From positions 1 to 64,000 of the forward strand of contig DAVZHW010000006.1 of assembly GCA_052273625.1 (NCBI GenBank): a stretch of 64,000 nt of DNA. The letters run 5' to 3'. Positions within the stretch are counted from its first letter, which is position 1, and each line of letters starts with the position of its first letter. Position numbers and translations under genes: made by a program. This stretch comes from Fimenecus sp052273625 (GTDB lineage: Bacteria > Bacillota > Clostridia > Oscillospirales > Acutalibacteraceae). Positions 43,877 to 51,386 of this stretch are shown here, one piece after another. The notes beneath the pieces are model-generated. The model saw only the letters and a program-made list of their open reading frames with translations. It was not told the origin of the DNA and ran no database searches.

Positions 43877-44542
43877 TTATTTTGCCTCCAAAGGACTGAT
43901 AAAGAACTCTCTGGCATAAGGTAATTCCAAAGCCCATTCACAGAATTTATGCCATTCAGACAACTTGTGATTTTTCCGCTGGTAGTACATATTCAAAACA
44001 TTCTCGTAGTTCATTGTTATAGTACGTTTCTGCAACCAACTTTCAGGCAAAAACCTGATAAGCTCTTTCCAGTATCGTTTATCTTTTGTTTCAAGATACT
44101 GCTGTCTTAAAGATTCCAAATCGCTCACTAGTGATTCCCAAGAAGATTCTAAAGGAAAAATCAAATCTTCTGATTTAATATTACAATGTTCAAAGTCGTC
44201 CATTTCAAAACAATCCATTGTTATTGAATTGCTTGCCAACTTGTGCATTGTGCTTGTGGAGTTTGCAACTGTTCCTACTTTGTATGTATCAAATTCTTTC
44301 CACCAGAAGAGTGGTGCGGTAATATCTACCGATACGAAAATTTGTCTTAGAAATTTTCTGTGTTCATTACCTGCTTTTATCAGCCTTTGAGCAAGGTCAA
44401 GGTCGTTTTTGCCGATATGAAACTGGTCATTGAACCTTTTATCAATGTAGCCAGAATCGCCTTTATCCCAGCTGTTTAATGGATTACGCATACCACGCAA
44501 TGCACCTCCAAAATTAAAAACCTCTGTATTTTCAAATTTCAT
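43877..44542 (-). CDS. ThyX-like protein without the usual motif, 221 aa
   Basis: The protein resembles the phage subgroup of flavin-dependent thymidylate synthases: FLRQIFVSVDITAPLFWWKE, TYKVGTVANSTSTMHKL and a C-terminal NYENVLNMYYQRKNHKL helix. The RHRxxSxNExSxR signature of true ThyX is absent. It may be a diverged enzyme or have another function. AAGGAG precedes the ATG. Confidence 0.6.
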   Translation of the reverse strand: MKFENTEVFNFGGALRGMRNPLNSWDKGDSGYIDKRFNDQFHIGKNDLDLAQRLIKAGNEHRKFLRQIFVSVDITAPLFWWKEFDTYKVGTVANSTSTMHKLASNSITMDCFEMDDFEHCNIKSEDLIFPLESSWESLVSDLESLRQQYLETKDKRYWKELIRFLPESWLQKRTITMNYENVLNMYYQRKNHKLSEWHKFCEWALELPYAREFFISPLEAK

Positions 44543-44583
44543 ATATACTCCTTTTTTTTTATTTATTATCAGTCCATATCTAT

Positions 44584-45306
44584 TTAGATACTTCTTAACA
44601 ATCCTTTAAGTTTATTAAAACCATTTTCATTGTATCTAAAAGTTTGAACTTCCTTTGCAGAATGTCTTGATTTATCTAGTACAAAACAACCGTATTTATC
44701 AATTTTCATATTATTTTTATTCGCAATTTTTCCGATAAGATTTGCACTTACATTTAATTCTTTGGCTATATCGCTGGCAGAGTATGTTTTTTCAGTTTTT
44801 GGAAGCGGCAACAGAAATTCCCCAGACAATTCTTTTGTCGCATAAGCGTCTAAAATCTGCCCGTAGCCTTCGTTTTTTACTCTGTAAATGTCAGCAAGAC
44901 TGTGTAGTGCGTTGTACGCTTCAATATTCAGTTTCTTTCTTTCATTTTCAATTTCTTCTTTTGATTTTTGATGAGTAATAACAACCTTGCTTGTCCTAAG
45001 ATTATGCAGAAGCTCTTTTACCGCCTTCTTGAACTGTTTTGCAACAGGTTTTCTTGAGAGCATAAGAACTTCGTATAAGCCGTTCTCTGTAAGAAAAAGA
45101 CAATCTCTATTTTGACCTGATACGAACAATGTTCGTATCAGCTTTTCATCTTCATCAATTCTGTTTACCATTTTTCCAGCATCAGAATGTCCAATCATTT
45201 CCGCCACGTCTTTTGCCAAGAAAAGAGGGCTTTCAAAGTCGCCGTAAATCTCAAATTCTTTTCCTAAAACTATCTGCTTGCTGATAGCTATAATTTCTTT
45301 TGTCAT
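44584..45306 (-). CDS. Anti-repressor with BRO-N and KilAC-like domains
   Basis: Residues about 18-110 match the BRO-N domain (FLAKDVAEMIGHSDAGKMV, then LTENGLYEVLMLSRKPVAKQ). The C-terminal ~75 residues contain YSASDIAKELNVSANLIGKI, an HTH of the KilAC type. Such proteins antagonise the lysogenic repressor. AAGGAG precedes the ATG. Confidence 0.85.
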   Translation of the reverse strand: MTKEIIAISKQIVLGKEFEIYGDFESPLFLAKDVAEMIGHSDAGKMVNRIDEDEKLIRTLFVSGQNRDCLFLTENGLYEVLMLSRKPVAKQFKKAVKELLHNLRTSKVVITHQKSKEEIENERKKLNIEAYNALHSLADIYRVKNEGYGQILDAYATKELSGEFLLPLPKTEKTYSASDIAKELNVSANLIGKIANKNNMKIDKYGCFVLDKSRHSAKEVQTFRYNENGFNKLKGLLRSI

Positions 45307-45394
45307 TTTTTTTGTTTTCTCCTTTTTATAAGATACTTTCAGTAACGTGCCATTCTATCTGCTACTAAAAATATCCCCTCCAACCAATAGAGGC

Positions 45395-46276
45395 TTAAAT
45401 TAGCCTATAACCGATTCTTCTGTACTCTTCATAGACTTTATGCCATATCATTTCGCATTGCTTCCGTTCTTGTGGAAGCAAGTCCTGCATAATGTCCAGT
45501 TGTTTCTGCAAATCTACGGAAAAAGGACATCCTTTACAGCCTGTTCGTTTGAAATTAAACGGTGGATAATACAGCTTGCAAAGTTTTATATTGTAGTTTT
45601 TTACAAACTCATCTATCCATTCGTTAGAAACAACTAGAAGAGGGTGGAATTTATGCAGTTTTTTACAGTTCGTATCATAAAAAATTGCACAAGACTTTGT
45701 GCTTTGTCTTAATCCGCCTTCGTCCTGTCTTATACCTGTTATTGTAACAGGTCTTTTGTTCTCTTTTGACCAAGTTTGTGCAGGCTGCTTTTTCAGCTTG
45801 GTGCAGCACTTATCGGAAACTTTCAGTTTAAAATCTTCCGTAAAGTTGTATTTCAACCTTTCCGGACATAAAAAGTTTTTTTTGTCGCCCATTCCAAGAT
45901 AGTTGACAACAGTCTTACACATTCCGCTATGCTGGTAATAACTGATTTTTTGGCTATGCTCTTTTGATTTAAACGGATAACCGTACTCTTCAAGCATTGT
46001 TCTGATATTCTGTGAAGGCTTTATTATCTGCAAACGTTTATCGTTCTTGCCATAGTCCATCACAAAATCTGTTATCGCCCGGTAGTCAATTCCTGTGTTT
46101 ATGTAAACACGAGGAATTTTGTTATCCGGAAGTGCCAAGTCTACAAGTACAGATAATACTGTGCTATCTTTCCCTCCTGAAAACGAAATGTACGCATTAT
46201 GCTCCAAGTCGTAATCTTCATCCATTGATTTTATTTTCTGTATCCTGTCAGAAAGTACAAATTCAAAATCTGTCAA
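45395..46276 (-). CDS. PAPS reductase-family PP-loop enzyme
   Basis: The 293-residue protein has the ATP-pyrophosphatase loop SFSGGKDST (residues 31-39) and GCKGCPF near the C-terminus, the layout of phage phosphoadenosine phosphosulfate reductase-like proteins. Related enzymes include sulfur-transfer proteins such as DndC, so nucleic-acid or small-molecule thiolation are options. The start is TTG at 46276 directly behind a strong hairpin, with only a weak ribosome binding site. Confidence 0.8.
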   Translation of the reverse strand: MTDFEFVLSDRIQKIKSMDEDYDLEHNAYISFSGGKDSTVLSVLVDLALPDNKIPRVYINTGIDYRAITDFVMDYGKNDKRLQIIKPSQNIRTMLEEYGYPFKSKEHSQKISYYQHSGMCKTVVNYLGMGDKKNFLCPERLKYNFTEDFKLKVSDKCCTKLKKQPAQTWSKENKRPVTITGIRQDEGGLRQSTKSCAIFYDTNCKKLHKFHPLLVVSNEWIDEFVKNYNIKLCKLYYPPFNFKRTGCKGCPFSVDLQKQLDIMQDLLPQERKQCEMIWHKVYEEYRRIGYRLI

Positions 46277-46281
46277 GCTTA

Positions 46282-46312
46282 CCGTATACGCAAGATAATC
46301 TTGTATACACGG
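46282..46312 (-). promoter_or_regulatory. Hairpin adjoining the PAPS-reductase-like start
   Basis: A 14-nt arm on each side (46282-46295, 46299-46312) with one mismatch and two wobble pairs encloses a 3-nt loop. It ends five bases before the TTG start codon, over the expected ribosome binding site. Confidence 0.6.
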
Positions 46313-46338
46313 ATTTATTTACTTGCTAAAAAGCCACG

Positions 46339-46394
46339 GTTTCAAAAATTACGGAAACTACCACAATTCGCAGTTTCCAACCTCGTCTACGAGG
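46339..46394 (-). promoter_or_regulatory. Structured leader with alternative pairings
   Basis: The stems CCTCG/CGAGG (46381-46385 with 46390-46394) and GGAAACT/AGTTTCC (46353-46359 with 46372-46378) form in the leader RNA. GTTTC (46339-46343) can compete for GAAAC (46354-46358). This supports an attenuator or riboswitch-like switch for the PAPS-reductase-like gene. Confidence 0.5.
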
Positions 46395-46397
46395 ATT

Positions 46398-46430
46398 CTA
46401 AGCGTTTTCCTCCTGATAATCTTTTCTCAT
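46398..46430 (-). CDS. Leader peptide candidate, 10 aa
   Basis: ATG at 46430, preceded by GGAG, encodes MRKDYQEENA and stops with TAG. It directly precedes the alternative stems, the classical layout of translation-coupled attenuation. The frame stays open after the TAG for 23 more codons. Confidence 0.45.
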   Translation of the reverse strand: MRKDYQEENA

Positions 46431-46459
46431 AATTAAAACTCCATATTTTTTTTATTAAA

Positions 46460-46506
46460 TATTAGTGATATGTATTTATATTAGCATAATATATAAAATA
46501 CTAATA
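46460..46506 (-). promoter_or_regulatory. TATTAGTR-N31-TACTAATA element, copy 2
   Basis: Half-sites are at 46460-46467 and 46499-46506. The surrounding ~80 bp closely match 57280-57360. It lies upstream of the leader peptide and PAPS-reductase-like gene, so it should drive them leftward. Confidence 0.75.
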
Positions 46507-46541
46507 CAGATTTGACTTAAAAAAAATTGTTATATTTTTTT

Positions 46542-46571
46542 ATTTAGACATTTTTAGACATTTTTAGACTT
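46542..46571. repeat. Three 10-bp direct repeats TTTAGACATT
   Basis: One helical-turn-spaced repeats lie just upstream of copy 2 of the TATTAGTR element. They could bind a regulator. Confidence 0.55.
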
Positions 46572-46617
46572 TCAAGAAAATGTTCGGTTATAAATGATAA
46601 TTTAAGGGGAGTAAAAC

Positions 46618-46803
46618 CTAGCACTGACCATCCTTCTCTGCATCAACGCAAAACAAAATAGCCTTGTCCTTATATGGACATCGTTTTATTTCAATATGGT
46701 CTGTAACACGGACTATATCTTCTGTTACAAAATAAACCTCATCTTGTGCGTGTCCGTGATGACACCAGTCTTGTAAGATATTTGTCAGTTTTTGCAATGT
46801 CAT
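46618..46803 (-). CDS. Hypothetical protein, 61 aa
   Basis: A small mixed protein with CHHGHAQDEVYF and three cysteines in all, perhaps metal-binding. It is the last gene of a tightly packed leftward series. No family is recognised. Confidence 0.6.
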   Translation of the reverse strand: MTLQKLTNILQDWCHHGHAQDEVYFVTEDIVRVTDHIEIKRCPYKDKAILFCVDAEKDGQC

Positions 46804-46965
46804 TTAATCATCTCCTTCCCTGCCTTCTTTAAGTCCGTCAAGATATGCTTGTTTGATTTGTTCTTCATCAAATCTCCATTCATATTTTCCTTGAATATCG
46901 TTATATACTTCTTCGCAACCTGTAACTTCTTTCATATATTCTTCTACTTTTTCTTCATCAGTCAT
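46804..46965 (-). CDS. Hypothetical acidic protein, 53 aa
   Basis: Starts at ATG 46965, overlapping the upstream stop, and stops at TAA directly before the next ATG. It is acidic and helical, ending GLKEGREGDD. The 'AYLDGLKEGR' end resembles the 'AYREGFLEGR' of the broken gene at 47241-47420. Confidence 0.6.
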   Translation of the reverse strand: MTDEEKVEEYMKEVTGCEEVYNDIQGKYEWRFDEEQIKQAYLDGLKEGREGDD

Positions 46966-47194
46966 TTTCTTGCTCTCCTAGTTCTTCAAGTTCATCTTTT
47001 AGCAATTCAATTCGATTTTCTAAGTCGTGAATTTCATTTTCTAACAATAAAATTTTAATTCCTGCATCAGTCAAAACTTTGTAAATCCAAGCATTCCCTG
47101 CACAATCTTTAGTTTGTTCTTTTGCTAATTCCAATTCCTTCAAAAGATAATGAGTTTTTAAAACATTTATCTTTTCAAATTCATCACTTGTCAT
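46958..47194 (-). CDS. Coiled-coil hypothetical protein, 78 aa
   Basis: The C-terminal half (KILLLENEIHDLENRIELL) is a leucine-rich coiled coil. It overlaps both neighbours by a few bases. No family is recognised. Confidence 0.6.
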   Translation of the reverse strand: MTSDEFEKINVLKTHYLLKELELAKEQTKDCAGNAWIYKVLTDAGIKILLLENEIHDLENRIELLKDELEELGEQEND

Positions 47195-47420
47195 TTTTTC
47201 TTATCAACTCCTAGCCAGTGTTTACAGATTGCACAACACTTCATTTTTTTAATCTGATGTTTAAGTTTTGCAGTTTCTTTTTCCAACTTTGAAAGGTTTT
47301 CTCTGTCATCCTACCTTCTAGAAAGCCTTCTCTATACGCTTCTTGTAAAAGGACATGTTCACTTCCTGGAGTATTTTCAGGCGTGAGATTTTTTTCTTCT
47401 AAAAATTCTTCAAATGTCAT
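47191..47420 (-). pseudogene. Frameshifted small coiled-coil / CxxC gene
   Basis: One frame (47241-47420) encodes 59 residues beginning MTFEEFLEEKNL and ending in nonsense-like lysines. Another frame (47191 onward) continues with a coiled coil and MKCCAICKHWLGVDKKK. Joined by a one-base shift near 47310, they give the same layout as the N-terminal part of the 49625-50278 protein (coiled coil, then CxxC). The gene is probably decayed, or read as two short proteins. Confidence 0.55.
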
Positions 47421-47589
47421 TTTTTTTATTTTTACCTTCTTTGAACTTACAATTTGTCAAAAATGGTTTATCGTCAATATATGCTCCACACATTGCTTTT
47501 AATTTTTTCTTATTGTATCCACAATAATATAAATTATAACCACGCTTATTATATGTATGAACTAAATATTCGCATTGTCTACAAGTCAT
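47410..47589 (-). CDS. Cysteine-rich small protein, 59 aa
   Basis: MTCRQCEYLV has a CxxC, with further cysteines at about residues 23, 34 and 47, suggesting a zinc ribbon. ATG at 47589. It belongs to the run of short Cys-containing genes in this region. Function unknown. Confidence 0.6.
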   Translation of the reverse strand: MTCRQCEYLVHTYNKRGYNLYYCGYNKKKLKAMCGAYIDDKPFLTNCKFKEGKNKKNDI

Positions 47590-47640
47590 ATTTACACCTT
47601 ATCAAATAACTCAAGTTGTTGTGTGATTTCATATTGTATG

Positions 47641-47913
47641 TCATTCTTTTAACTCCCACTTATCTCTGTTACACCAATAGTTTTTACTTGCCAATTTACA
47701 GCCATTAGGTGTACCGTATTTACAGTTATCACAGTTTCTCATTTTATATATCTCATCCTGTACATACATAATACCTGCAAGATGTGCCTGATATAAGGTA
47801 CGAGCACGCTTGCAATGTAATATTGAATCATCTTTATTGCTACATACATAGCTCATGCAATTTTTACAAACAGTATTATAAGCATAGTCTATTGACTTCT
47901 CGTGATATGTCAT
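47641..47913 (-). CDS. Cysteine-rich small protein, 90 aa
   Basis: Contains CKNCMSYVC, CKR, and CDNCKYG with later cysteines, ending KWELKE. It probably binds one or two zinc ions. The ATG at 47913 overlaps the end of the upstream gene; an in-frame start at 47928 is less likely. The WELK ending recurs in nearby genes. Confidence 0.65.
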   Translation of the reverse strand: MTYHEKSIDYAYNTVCKNCMSYVCSNKDDSILHCKRARTLYQAHLAGIMYVQDEIYKMRNCDNCKYGTPNGCKLASKNYWCNRDKWELKE

Positions 47914-48047
47914 TCTTTTAGCTCCCAATTATCATACACTTCCATATTGTCAGACTTAAGCATTGCTATATGACAAGATTTCTTGTTGAGCTTGCATTGA
48001 AAGCATAGCGGATTGTATGAGTTGTCAAGGATTACTTGACAACTCAT
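47910..48047 (-). CDS. Cysteine-containing small protein, 45 aa
   Basis: CFQCKLNKKSC and the ending WELKE place it in the same family as the next gene downstream, which it overlaps by four bases. A palindrome-like GTTGTCAAGG/CTTGACAAC occurs in its first codons. Confidence 0.55.
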   Translation of the reverse strand: MSCQVILDNSYNPLCFQCKLNKKSCHIAMLKSDNMEVYDNWELKE

Positions 48048-48050
48048 TTT

Positions 48051-48464
48051 TTATATAATTCCTAATTCGTTTTTAAGGGCTTTTTGCGTAATCGCAGAAA
48101 CATTCAGCTTTGCGGCGGTTGCCATATCATCAAGCCACTGCGGAAGCGTTATGTTTCTGCGGACGCTTTTCGCTTTTTCCTTTTGCCTAAACGCATCTAG
48201 GTTGATGTCTATCAAAGAAACAAATGTTTTTCCGTCATTACAAAATGGGCTTGAACTTACGTTTACCGAATCTATTTCGCTTGCAACTGGAATTTCAGAA
48301 TTCGGAACATCAAATAATATATTTCCAACACAGTCTTTTGCCATTGCAATAGCGTCCGCCATTCCGTAGCCTTCCGTTGTTCTGTCAATATCTGGAATGT
48401 AAACAAGCACTGTATTCTTTTTATCTTTTGTTTCTGTAAAAATAACTGGGTATATAACTGTCAT
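48051..48464 (-). CDS. hicB: HicB-family antitoxin, 137 aa
   Basis: The N-terminal half has the degenerate RNase H-like HicB fold (YPVIFTETKDKKNTVLVYIPD ... DAIAMAKDCVGN, residues about 5-45). The C-terminal part (RRNITLPQWLDDMATAAKL) is a ribbon-helix-helix or HTH DNA-binding segment. It lies downstream of hicA and should neutralise it and repress the operon. Confidence 0.85.
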   Translation of the reverse strand: MTVIYPVIFTETKDKKNTVLVYIPDIDRTTEGYGMADAIAMAKDCVGNILFDVPNSEIPVASEIDSVNVSSSPFCNDGKTFVSLIDINLDAFRQKEKAKSVRRNITLPQWLDDMATAAKLNVSAITQKALKNELGII

Positions 48465-48516
48465 AAAAAATTACCTCCATAAAAAAGATTTGAACCGCCG
48501 TTTTTGGCGGCAGGCT

Positions 48517-48687
48517 TTACAGTTTCCACCTTTTCAGGATACTTTTTGCAAGGCTTTCGTTTACCTCTGAATGTCTAGGAACGATTTCTTTATCTTTTCC
48601 TCGTGCATAAACATCGTGGTGTCCGCCATGACGCTCAAGCGTAACCCCCGCTTTTTCAAGCCTTTTTATCAAATCTTTTCTTTTCAT
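48517..48687 (-). CDS. hicA: HicA-family toxin, 56 aa
   Basis: The double-stranded-RNA-binding-like HicA fold is recognisable: KDLIKRLEKAGVTLERHGGHHDVY, with the catalytic histidine in GGHH, then IVPRHSEVNESLAKSIL. It would cleave mRNAs when HicB is lost. The ATG at 48687 is preferred over 48702. A stem CCGCC/GGCGG at about 48494-48508 between hicA and hicB may tune the ratio. Confidence 0.85.
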   Translation of the reverse strand: MKRKDLIKRLEKAGVTLERHGGHHDVYARGKDKEIVPRHSEVNESLAKSILKRWKL

Positions 48688-48693
48688 AATTTT

Positions 48694-48721
48694 ATTATAC
48701 ACATTTTATACACATTGTCAA
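48694..48721 (-). promoter_or_regulatory. hicAB promoter with repeated TGTGTATAA
   Basis: TTGACA (48716-48721) and TATAAT (48694-48699) are separated by 16 bp. TGTGTATAA occurs twice across the spacer and -10, a likely HicB operator. Confidence 0.8.
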
Positions 48722-48735
48722 ATTAAATAATAACT

Positions 48736-48789
48736 TTAATTCCAAAATAAATCATTACTTAGTTGTCTAGCCTCTGCTTTATATATCAT
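48736..48789 (-). CDS. 17-residue peptide, probably a truncated gene
   Basis: ATG 48789 follows GAGGAAT and encodes MIYKAEARQLSNDLFWN. The start resembles the 'AxEARxLSN' opening of some phage proteins, so this may be a remnant. Apart from it the stretch 48722-48939 contains no gene. Confidence 0.3.
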   Translation of the reverse strand: MIYKAEARQLSNDLFWN

Positions 48790-48939
48790 TTTCTATTCCT
48801 CTTATATTTTCAATTTCTAATATTTTTCATATCTCCGTCTGTTTTTTATATCCTGTATTATATACAAAATTTTCAAAACAAAAGAAGGAATGAAACAACC
48901 GCTATAGTCATACCTTTGGAACACTTCTGTCAACTTCTG

Positions 48940-49065
48940 CTAGAACTTTCCAAGTCTCCCTTCATCTATGTAACAGCCATTTTCAGAATACACGCCATCA
49001 GACCAATAGTAAGGACATTTCAAACATTTCTTATTCTGATGTTCTTCTAATACTTTAATCTTCAT
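48940..49065 (-). CDS. Cysteine-containing small protein, 41 aa
   Basis: ATG 49065 follows AAAGGAGG and overlaps the upstream stop as ATGA. It contains CLKCPYYW and a third cysteine in GCYID. Another member of the short Cys-rich series. Confidence 0.55.
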   Translation of the reverse strand: MKIKVLEEHQNKKCLKCPYYWSDGVYSENGCYIDEGRLGKF

Positions 49066-49388
49066 TTCAAAACCTCCTTTACCTGCACAAAGTGTATCGC
49101 ATACACAGGCTTGTCGATGTGCAAGTCCGTATCCTTTCCGTCTACAATTTCAATCTTATATACAAGAGCTTCCGTATATTTATCCGTATACCCTAGCCTT
49201 AATTTTATGGGGTGATAATAGGTAACCATTTCCAATCTGTCGCCTATACTGCAAAATGCGTATTGATTAAAATCAAACTCTTTTGCTAAACGACAACTCC
49301 AATACGGCTTTACTTCCCGATATTCAATCGTCTTTTCACCTGATTTGATTTTTTCGTACCATTCTTTTTTAAGCGAAAATATCAGCAT
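49062..49388 (-). CDS. ASCH-domain protein, 108 aa
   Basis: KKEWYEKIKSGEKTIEYREVKPYW is the conserved ASCH opening, a PUA-like fold that binds nucleic acids or modified bases. The C-terminus IHFVQVKEVLK completes the barrel. Some ASCH proteins are ribonucleases or RNA-modification readers; the role here is unknown. Confidence 0.8.
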   Translation of the reverse strand: MLIFSLKKEWYEKIKSGEKTIEYREVKPYWSCRLAKEFDFNQYAFCSIGDRLEMVTYYHPIKLRLGYTDKYTEALVYKIEIVDGKDTDLHIDKPVYAIHFVQVKEVLK

Positions 49389-49414
49389 AACTTCAGTTCC
49401 TCCACTAAATTTTT

Positions 49415-49469
49415 AATTTATCCAATCTATTTTTGGTAAATCTTTATATCCTTTTTGCCAAACAAACCA
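49415..49469. repeat. ~54-bp dispersed direct repeat, copy A
   Basis: Near-identical to 53121-53174, with only a few mismatches. On the minus strand both could encode the C-terminal end GYKDLPKIDWIN of a lost protein. Confidence 0.7.
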
Positions 49470-49484
49470 AGCATAACAGACCGT

Positions 49485-49631
49485 CTATGTCTTCAAGAAA
49501 ATAATCTTACAATTTTCACAACATTTCATTTTTTCAATTTGTGTTTTAAGCTCTTCTCTGCCTGCTTTTAATCCGCCAAAGCCCCGGAAGTCAATTCTTT
49601 TTATTTCCATATGTATAATCTTTTTTAACAT
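49485..49631 (-). CDS. Small protein with CCxxC, 48 aa
   Basis: ATG at 49631 overlaps the upstream gene's end. A short helix GREELKTQIEKMKCCENCK resembles the CxxC part of 49625-50278 and the broken gene at 47191, but stops early. Possibly a truncated copy whose tail is the adjacent dispersed repeat. Confidence 0.5.
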   Translation of the reverse strand: MLKKIIHMEIKRIDFRGFGGLKAGREELKTQIEKMKCCENCKIIFLKT

Positions 49632-50278
49632 GCAGCCTCTTGAACATCCTGCAAATTAAGACACGGAATGTTCAACAAGTCCGCCACCATATATTCAAAC
49701 TTTGCGTCCTTGGAATTTCTCCAGTTCGGAAGAAGGTAAATATAATCACAGTCGCAAAGCATTTTTATATCGTGCTTCATGTAGTCGGACCAGCCCCAGT
49801 TCTTTGTATTTTCTGTTTCGTCTAGTGTCGCTGGATTTACAGGCTCATATCCAAACTGGCGGAGAATATCCGCCGCTTTGTTGAAAAGAGCCTTGTACTC
49901 CGCTTCATCAAGTCCAGTTATCTGTCCGCTTATGTAGACCTTTTTTTTTCTCTTTTCCTCTGTCATTTCTGCTTTCCCCTTTTCATCTTTTAACTCCCAT
50001 TTTGAATATTTTGAATTGCATTTATCACACTTACGACTCTTAAAATAATCGTAATCCTCACCGTATTTGCAGTTAACGCAGTTCTTCATTTTTGCGTTCA
50101 CATTGTCTACTGCTATACAGTGGGTTTTTAATTCTTCAATTTGTGTTTTAAGTTCTGCATTTTCTTTTTCTGCCGCATCAAGTCTTTTACATATAATTTC
50201 AAATCCCTGTTGAGTAGAAACATCTTTTAACTCTAATGAGATTTTATTTTTCAAATATTTCAGTTTTTCATCAGTCAT
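49625..50278 (-). CDS. Coiled-coil/CxxC protein fused to DUF4406
   Basis: The 217-residue protein has an N-terminal coiled coil (about 15-55), then CVNCKY and CDKCNSKYSKWELK (zinc-binding, with the recurring WELK), then a DUF4406 domain from about residue 108: KVYISGQITGLDEAEY, YEPVNPATL and CDYIYLLPNWRNS. DUF4406 resembles nucleoside deoxyribosyltransferases. The join looks like fusion of two small genes. Confidence 0.75.
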   Translation of the reverse strand: MTDEKLKYLKNKISLELKDVSTQQGFEIICKRLDAAEKENAELKTQIEELKTHCIAVDNVNAKMKNCVNCKYGEDYDYFKSRKCDKCNSKYSKWELKDEKGKAEMTEEKRKKKVYISGQITGLDEAEYKALFNKAADILRQFGYEPVNPATLDETENTKNWGWSDYMKHDIKMLCDCDYIYLLPNWRNSKDAKFEYMVADLLNIPCLNLQDVQEAAC

Positions 50279-50282
50279 TTTC

Positions 50283-50582
50283 TTATTCCTCATACATAAT
50301 TATTTTCTTCTTATGCTCTGCATAAGCTAACTCCAAACTTGCTCCCTTAGATGTTTTCCAGTCTTTTTGCAAATAGATAGCATCACATCTATCTATCATT
50401 CTGTAATCAATCTGTAAAAAATCAGCATAAGAGAAAAAGTCAATATTTTTCAAATAATAAAAAATAGCAGGGTTCAGAACAGAAAAACCTTTCTTGACTA
50501 ACTTATTTTCTGTCAGTCTGAATTTCCTTATGATTTTTCTTTTACTTAAACCTGTCATTTTACCACTTATGTAAACTTTCAT
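50283..50582 (-). CDS. DUF4406 protein, 99 aa
   Basis: A stand-alone DUF4406 domain: KVYISGKMTGLSKRK, VLNPAIFYY, then CDAIYLQKDWKTSKGASLEL. It is adjacent to the fused DUF4406 gene and probably a duplicate. It may act in nucleotide or base salvage. Confidence 0.8.
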   Translation of the reverse strand: MKVYISGKMTGLSKRKIIRKFRLTENKLVKKGFSVLNPAIFYYLKNIDFFSYADFLQIDYRMIDRCDAIYLQKDWKTSKGASLELAYAEHKKKIIMYEE

Positions 50583-50794
50583 TTTTTCTCCTTTTGCAAA
50601 TAAACTTCAACTTCCTTAAAACCTGAAACTGTGATTTTTTCGATATTTCTTAGGAAAAATATATTTTTTCTATCTTTCATAAAATCTTCATAAAAGTTTC
50701 GTGCTGGCTTCCTGATTGGCAAAACACGGTTCGAATTGATAATAACGTCCGAATTGTCAAAATATAAAACCCTTAACAACTGGTATAATTTCAA
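50579..50794 (-). CDS. Hypothetical protein, 71 aa
   Basis: A small basic beta-type protein. It overlaps both neighbours by four bases, so it is surely translated in series. No family is recognised. Confidence 0.6.
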   Translation of the reverse strand: MKLYQLLRVLYFDNSDVIINSNRVLPIRKPARNFYEDFMKDRKNIFFLRNIEKITVSGFKEVEVYLQKEKK

Positions 50795-50976
50795 ATGTTA
50801 CTCCTCATATTGTATGGACTAAATTCGACATTATTTTTGTAAACATCGCACCGCTTGCAACTTTTCAATTCTCCCCCGTTTGCTCCTTTAACCTCACGAA
50901 CTTTTGCAAGTTTTTTGCAATTTCTACAGAGAGCGTTCCTGTAGCCACGGAAATATTCATATCTTTTTACATCCAT
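50791..50976 (-). CDS. Cysteine-containing small protein, 61 aa
   Basis: CRNCKKLAK and CKRCDVYK form two CxxC knuckles about 23 residues apart, a probable zinc ribbon. It overlaps the next gene. Confidence 0.65.
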   Translation of the reverse strand: MDVKRYEYFRGYRNALCRNCKKLAKVREVKGANGGELKSCKRCDVYKNNVEFSPYNMRSNI

Positions 50977-50994
50977 TGATTAACTCCCAGTTGT

Positions 50995-51375
50995 TCAATT
51001 TGCATTAAGATACATAAAAGATTGTGGAGCCGAAGAAATATTAAATTCCTTCAATTCCACTGGTTTCTTATATTTATTTGGACTTTTTATTTTAATGGCA
51101 TACGCTTTATCGTGATTACGGAAATAATTATCGTAAAATTCTTTTGTAATTCCAGAATTGTCTTTTGTTTGTTCCCATATATTTTGAGGTGTATCAGATA
51201 ATACTTTCTCTATGGAAAATTCTCCAATTATTTTTTTTATTGGAGAAGTTACATAAACAACGACGGTTTTTACATTTTCATCTTTGAAAATTTTACGTCT
51301 GTATTCGTATGTCTTAATTCCAGAAAATATTTTTTCGGCATATTCTGGTTTTATTGATAACAAAACTTTCTTCAT
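50995..51375 (-). CDS. ASCH/PUA-like protein, 126 aa
   Basis: LLSIKPEYAEKIFSGIKTYEYRRKIF is the ASCH motif of predicted transcriptional or RNA-binding proteins. The middle VVVYVTSPIKKIIGEF is the barrel. It is the second ASCH protein in this arm, unlike the shorter one at 49062. Confidence 0.8.
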   Translation of the reverse strand: MKKVLLSIKPEYAEKIFSGIKTYEYRRKIFKDENVKTVVVYVTSPIKKIIGEFSIEKVLSDTPQNIWEQTKDNSGITKEFYDNYFRNHDKAYAIKIKSPNKYKKPVELKEFNISSAPQSFMYLNAN

Positions 51376-51386
51376 TTTCTACTCCT

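Noticed and set aside
46282..46394. tRNA in the leader of the PAPS-reductase-like gene
   Set aside because: Several stems exist, but they do not form a cloverleaf and no T-loop consensus is present.
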